Shown here: positions 61,221 through 64,000 of the stretch, one piece after another
Layout of the letters: every line of letters begins with the position of its first letter
Numbering within the stretch: position 1 is the stretch's first letter
Source of the DNA: Anaerolineae bacterium
Lineage (GTDB): Bacteria; Chloroflexota; Anaerolineae; Promineifilales; Promineifilaceae
Length of the DNA stretch: 64,000 bases
Direction: 5' to 3'
NCBI GenBank assembly: GCA_020848035.1
Contig: JADLAX010000035.1
Span: forward strand, 34,997-98,996
Program-made: the position numbers and the translations under genes
Notes under the pieces: model-generated
The model's input: only the letters and a program-made list of their open reading frames with translations
Databases searched by the model: none
Told to the model about the DNA's origin: nothing

Positions 61221-62042
61221 CTAATAAGCCCCCTTGCCCGTAATGACGGCGGGTATCGTCTTCACAAGGATCTCCAGGTCTTTCCACAAGCTCTGCTCCT
61301 GAATGTACTGCAGGTCGAGCTCGATCCAGCGCTTAAATTCCAGATCGCTCCGCCCGGAGACTTGCTGCAAGCCGGTAATGCCCGGAACCGCATCCAGACG
61401 CTGGAGGTAGTCAAACTGGTAGTAGGCCACCTCTTCGGGGACGGCCGGTCGAGGACCAACCAGGCTCATTTCGCCCTTTAAGACATTGATCAACTGAGGC
61501 AGTTCATCAATACTCAGCTTGCGAATAATGCGGCCCACCCGGGTGATACGCGGATCTTTGCGCATTTTGAATACAATTTCATCCGCCTCGTTGTTAGCCA
61601 TCAGCTCTTTTTTGCGGGCGTCGGCGTCTATGTACATGGAGCGGAATTTGTAGCAGTAAAACGGCTTGCCCCAACGGCCGACTCTTACCTGCTTGTAAAA
61701 AATCGGTCCTGGCGAATCTAACTTGACGGCCAGCATAATAGGCAACGCTATCACCAGTGCCAAGGGGGAAACCAGCAGCACAACGGCCGTATCAAACAGG
61801 TGCTTCACCCGCTCCACAATCTTGTACCGAATCACCCGGCTAACCATCCGCATGCGCATGCGCCGAATAGAAAGCGAAGAAGTATAGGTCCGGTTGAGAA
61901 AAATCTCCGCCATTCGTGCGGCTTTTTTTTCTTCCGCAGATAAGTCTGTTGAGCTGTCGTTGGCGTTGTTATCCACAGAAATACCCTTTCGTTTAGCCAG
62001 GGAGTGATAGGGTGTTTGCATTGAGATCTGGTTGTCGACCAT
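61221..62042 (-). CDS. Polyprenyl-phosphate sugar-1-phosphate transferase (WbaP/WcaJ C-terminal type)
   Basis: A 273-residue initiating transferase. After an N-terminal cytoplasmic region, one hydrophobic segment (about 85-105, AVVLLVSPLALVIALPIML) leads to FCYKFRSMY-like (YCYKFRSMYIDAD), IDELPQLINVLKGEMSLVGP with the DE pair, RP after it, and VPGITGLQQVSGRSDLEF. These are the full catalytic motifs of bacterial sugar transferases, which load the first sugar phosphate onto undecaprenyl phosphate. ATG 62042 follows GAGGG at about 9 bases; upstream ATGs overlap the previous gene. It should start glycan synthesis, with the WecG-STAS fusion adding the next sugar. Confidence 0.88.
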   Translation of the reverse strand: MVDNQISMQTPYHSLAKRKGISVDNNANDSSTDLSAEEKKAARMAEIFLNRTYTSSLSIRRMRMRMVSRVIRYKIVERVKHLFDTAVVLLVSPLALVIALPIMLAVKLDSPGPIFYKQVRVGRWGKPFYCYKFRSMYIDADARKKELMANNEADEIVFKMRKDPRITRVGRIIRKLSIDELPQLINVLKGEMSLVGPRPAVPEEVAYYQFDYLQRLDAVPGITGLQQVSGRSDLEFKRWIELDLQYIQEQSLWKDLEILVKTIPAVITGKGAY

Positions 62043-62046
62043 AAAA

Positions 62047-63306
62047 CTAACCCTCATTCCGCGTAGTACGTACCCAACTTTGCTGCTCAAAGCCCAACAA
62101 AATGCGCACGTAATGCCAAATCTTCCACAGGATGTACCCCGGCGCATAAATAAAAACCCGGTAAACGGAGCGGGGGGCATTGACCATTTTTAGACCTGCC
62201 AGCAGATAAAAGGCCTGGCCAAATAAAGCCCCAACACTTAAAGCGAGGCTGAACTTGCGCAGGCTAAAGAATTTTGGCGCGGTAGCCTGTCCACTGCCCT
62301 GTGCTTCCACAAACCACCAAATCAAACTGCCAAATAATGAAATAACGGAGAGGCCAGCCAGCACAGAAAACGGTGGAATCAGATGCTCCATGATGGCATC
62401 CCACAGCACAAACGCCTTTTGGGGGTGACGTAAATGGTGCAGGGATGTGGTGAACAACTTAGGTACATACGTTTTTGCCATTTCCAGGCGGCCTTGCTCC
62501 CACCGTACATTTTGTGATCGGGCGTCTGTCAATTTATCTGGCATTTCGGCCTGAATTTCGGCGTCTGGGGCAAAGGTCACGCGCTCACCGGACAAAAGTA
62601 AGGCCATGTGCTGCTCAATATCTTCCGTGACGGAGGCTGACCAGGTGTGGCTTTTCATCACGTCGGCGGCAAAAACCATGCCGTTGCCTTTCAGCCCGGC
62701 CGAACCGCCCAAGACCATGCGTCCTTGCGGCCGTAGGTAGTGCAGCACCGCCAGGGCTGCATAGCGCAGCCCGGCGCTAAAGGAGCTTTCCGGGTTTTGC
62801 ACGGCATAATACGCCTGGATCACACGCTCGCCATTGTTTAAGCGGGCATTCATCACGTCCAGAAAGTTGGGGGACACGACGGTGTCGGCATCAAAAATGA
62901 CAATAGCATCGTGGGTGATGTTGTTTTGCCAGAGTTTTTCCAGCAGCCACTGCAGGGCATACCCTTTGCCTTTTTGCTCGGTGTTCCACCGTTCGTGCAC
63001 GATGGCGTTGTGCTGCCGGGCGAATTCGGCCGTTTTGTCTGTGCAGTTATCGGCAATGACGTGAACTCTGTAGTGGGATTGGGGGTACGCCAGGGCTTGG
63101 AGGTTCACCAACAAACGAGGCAGCAATTTCTCCTCGTTGTGGGCGGGGATCAAAATTAAGAACTGGTTTAGCTTTTGGGGTGTGGCGGGTATAGAAGTGT
63201 GCTTTGGTGCTCGCCAGGCAGCCAGGGTTAACAGCAAAAGATATGATACAAAGAGCGTGATGGTGGACTGTATAACCAGCAGCCCAGCTTGCAGTAATGC
63301 GTTCAT
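62047..63306 (-). CDS. Membrane GT2 glycosyltransferase (processive-type motifs)
   Basis: A 419-residue enzyme with one N-terminal and about three C-terminal transmembrane helices around a GT-A domain. FLILIPAHNEEKLLPRLLVN, VHVIADNCTDKTAEF, the DAD site IVIFDADTVVSPNFL, the TED base SASVTEDIEQ and the QNVRW (QxxRW) motif are all present. QxxRW is typical of cellulose-, hyaluronan- or poly-GlcNAc-synthase-like enzymes. It ends 4 bases before the initiating transferase gene and is the first gene of the whole minus-strand locus. Confidence 0.87.
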   Translation of the reverse strand: MNALLQAGLLVIQSTITLFVSYLLLLTLAAWRAPKHTSIPATPQKLNQFLILIPAHNEEKLLPRLLVNLQALAYPQSHYRVHVIADNCTDKTAEFARQHNAIVHERWNTEQKGKGYALQWLLEKLWQNNITHDAIVIFDADTVVSPNFLDVMNARLNNGERVIQAYYAVQNPESSFSAGLRYAALAVLHYLRPQGRMVLGGSAGLKGNGMVFAADVMKSHTWSASVTEDIEQHMALLLSGERVTFAPDAEIQAEMPDKLTDARSQNVRWEQGRLEMAKTYVPKLFTTSLHHLRHPQKAFVLWDAIMEHLIPPFSVLAGLSVISLFGSLIWWFVEAQGSGQATAPKFFSLRKFSLALSVGALFGQAFYLLAGLKMVNAPRSVYRVFIYAPGYILWKIWHYVRILLGFEQQSWVRTTRNEG

Positions 63307-63949
63307 TTGTCGTGTGCCATTCCAACTTTATGGATTACAACCAATCTCATCTTTGCCGAAGATGAAGAAGATTAAAAGTAAATGCTTGATCTATGGCCTC
63401 TTGCCCAGGCCACACCATCCCTTAACAGGAGAGTTAGGAAATGACGCGATCGAAAAAATGCTGATAGTTCATTGGGGTCTCACTTGTTTAACCATGATGA
63501 CCCTGGGGTTTTGTAGGGGAGATGATTTGTGGAGCGTACTTCATGCGCCAGGTAAGGAAAGCGGCTGGGAGATTTTTACAGGCTGCTCATCAAAAGCGGA
63601 AAAGCTTTATCGCTTATGCAGTACTCCCGCTTTTACTCTACTTACCGAAATTCACCAAATCCCTTTCACTTAAGAGTTGCTATCAACCCCTGTCTTCCTG
63701 CACCTTACACAAAGCACCATGAGATATCCTTAATACACCACATTATTGTGGAGTGAGCCTTACAACGTTGATTAAGAGTGATTGGTCAGTAAATTCCTTA
63801 ATAATGTTGCGCCCGCTGGCAAGAACGAGATCCCTTTTTGCCAGCGAAACACAACACCGTTTGGCGTTTGGATGCTTAGGGTTCGTTCGTTAACAACTTT
63901 GGATATTGGGTAAAATAGCCGCCAATCAATTTAGCCAATTGGAGGCCAT
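63307..63949. other. 643-base gene-poor region at the start of the glycan locus
   Basis: No gene with coding character was found on either strand. The region must hold the promoter of the minus-strand glycan locus (63306 leftwards) and the upstream region of the partial gene at 63950. The part 63720-63900 is AT-rich. No known RNA structure was recognised. Confidence 0.5.
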
Positions 63950-64000
63950 ATGACTGTGATCCATCAATGTGAATGTGCGATTTGTCAGCAATCTGAATCT
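63950..64000 (+). CDS. Start of an unidentified gene, cut by the right edge
   Basis: An ATG at 63950 follows GGAGGC at about 5 bases. The 17 visible codons give MTVIHQCECAICQQSES, with three Cys in 5-residue and 3-residue spacing. This is too short to name. Cys-containing short N-termini of this style occur in some transposases of the ISAzo13 type, and the upstream region could then hold a terminal repeat, but I cannot support that from what is visible. Confidence 0.4.
   Translation, partial: MTVIHQCECAICQQSES

Noticed and set aside
63137..63673. A 178-codon plus-strand frame at the start of the glycan locus
   Set aside because: Begins inside the GT2 gene in antisense, has no ribosome site and no recognisable domain.

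Overview
The window looks like a chromosomal segment of an uncultured or little-studied filamentous-type member of the Chloroflexota (Anaerolineae/Caldilineae-like). This is inference from protein style: long secreted proteins with Thr/Pro-rich PTATAVPPTAT-like linkers, orphan Flp-type pilins, a YhaM-type exoribonuclease and a NYN/LOTUS-like protein, moderately high GC, and a striking abundance of the octamer ACGGCCGT. No rRNA, tRNA, CRISPR array or complete insertion sequence was seen.

Layout. 1-8.0 kb holds housekeeping and miscellaneous genes: the start of a CinA-like gene cut by the left edge, a GT39-like membrane glycosyltransferase, YhaM, UbiX overlapping a PPOX-fold protein, a NYN-domain protein, a membrane protein of unknown type and a methyltransferase with a zinc ribbon. 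8.2-16.9 kb, on the plus strand, holds two Flp-type pilins, a secreted glycosidase-like protein, a secreted gluzincin-type protease, a peptide-type ABC binding lipoprotein, two tiny membrane proteins, a TauE/SafE permease and a membrane protein ending in a natural His run. 16.9-18.5 kb holds an AhpD-like protein and a class V aminotransferase.

From 18.7 to 63.3 kb almost everything is on the minus strand and forms one very large exopolysaccharide locus, best read from right to left. It begins with initiation genes: a membrane GT2, a polyprenyl-phosphate sugar transferase, a WecG/TagA-type glycosyltransferase fused to two STAS domains, and a nucleotidyltransferase / left-handed beta-helix / sugar-transferase-like fusion. 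A partner-switching cassette follows: a STAS protein, a GAF-like plus PP2C phosphatase, an RsbW-like kinase and a CheY-like receiver. Next come secreted proteins, then sugar-nucleotide and decoration genes (epimerases, C-methyltransferase, pyruvyltransferase-like, aminotransferase, nucleotidyltransferase, PIG-L deacetylase), then export and polymerisation genes (Wzx-like flippase, Wzz-like protein, a degenerate BY-kinase-like ATPase, an O-antigen-ligase-like protein), then acetyltransferases and glycosyltransferases interleaved with glycosidase-like and lamin/jelly-roll-like lipoproteins.

The most interesting candidate system is the STAS-fused glycosyltransferase next to its own kinase, phosphatase and STAS protein. 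No sigma factor is present in the window, which suggests that partner switching may act directly on glycan assembly at the membrane. Other notable points are the ACGGCCGT octamer, extragenic palindromes that supply stop codons or terminal codons to neighbouring genes, a degenerate Walker A in the BY-kinase homologue, a CheY-like protein with Gln in place of the signalling Lys, and a 962-residue secreted protein built from duplicated modules.
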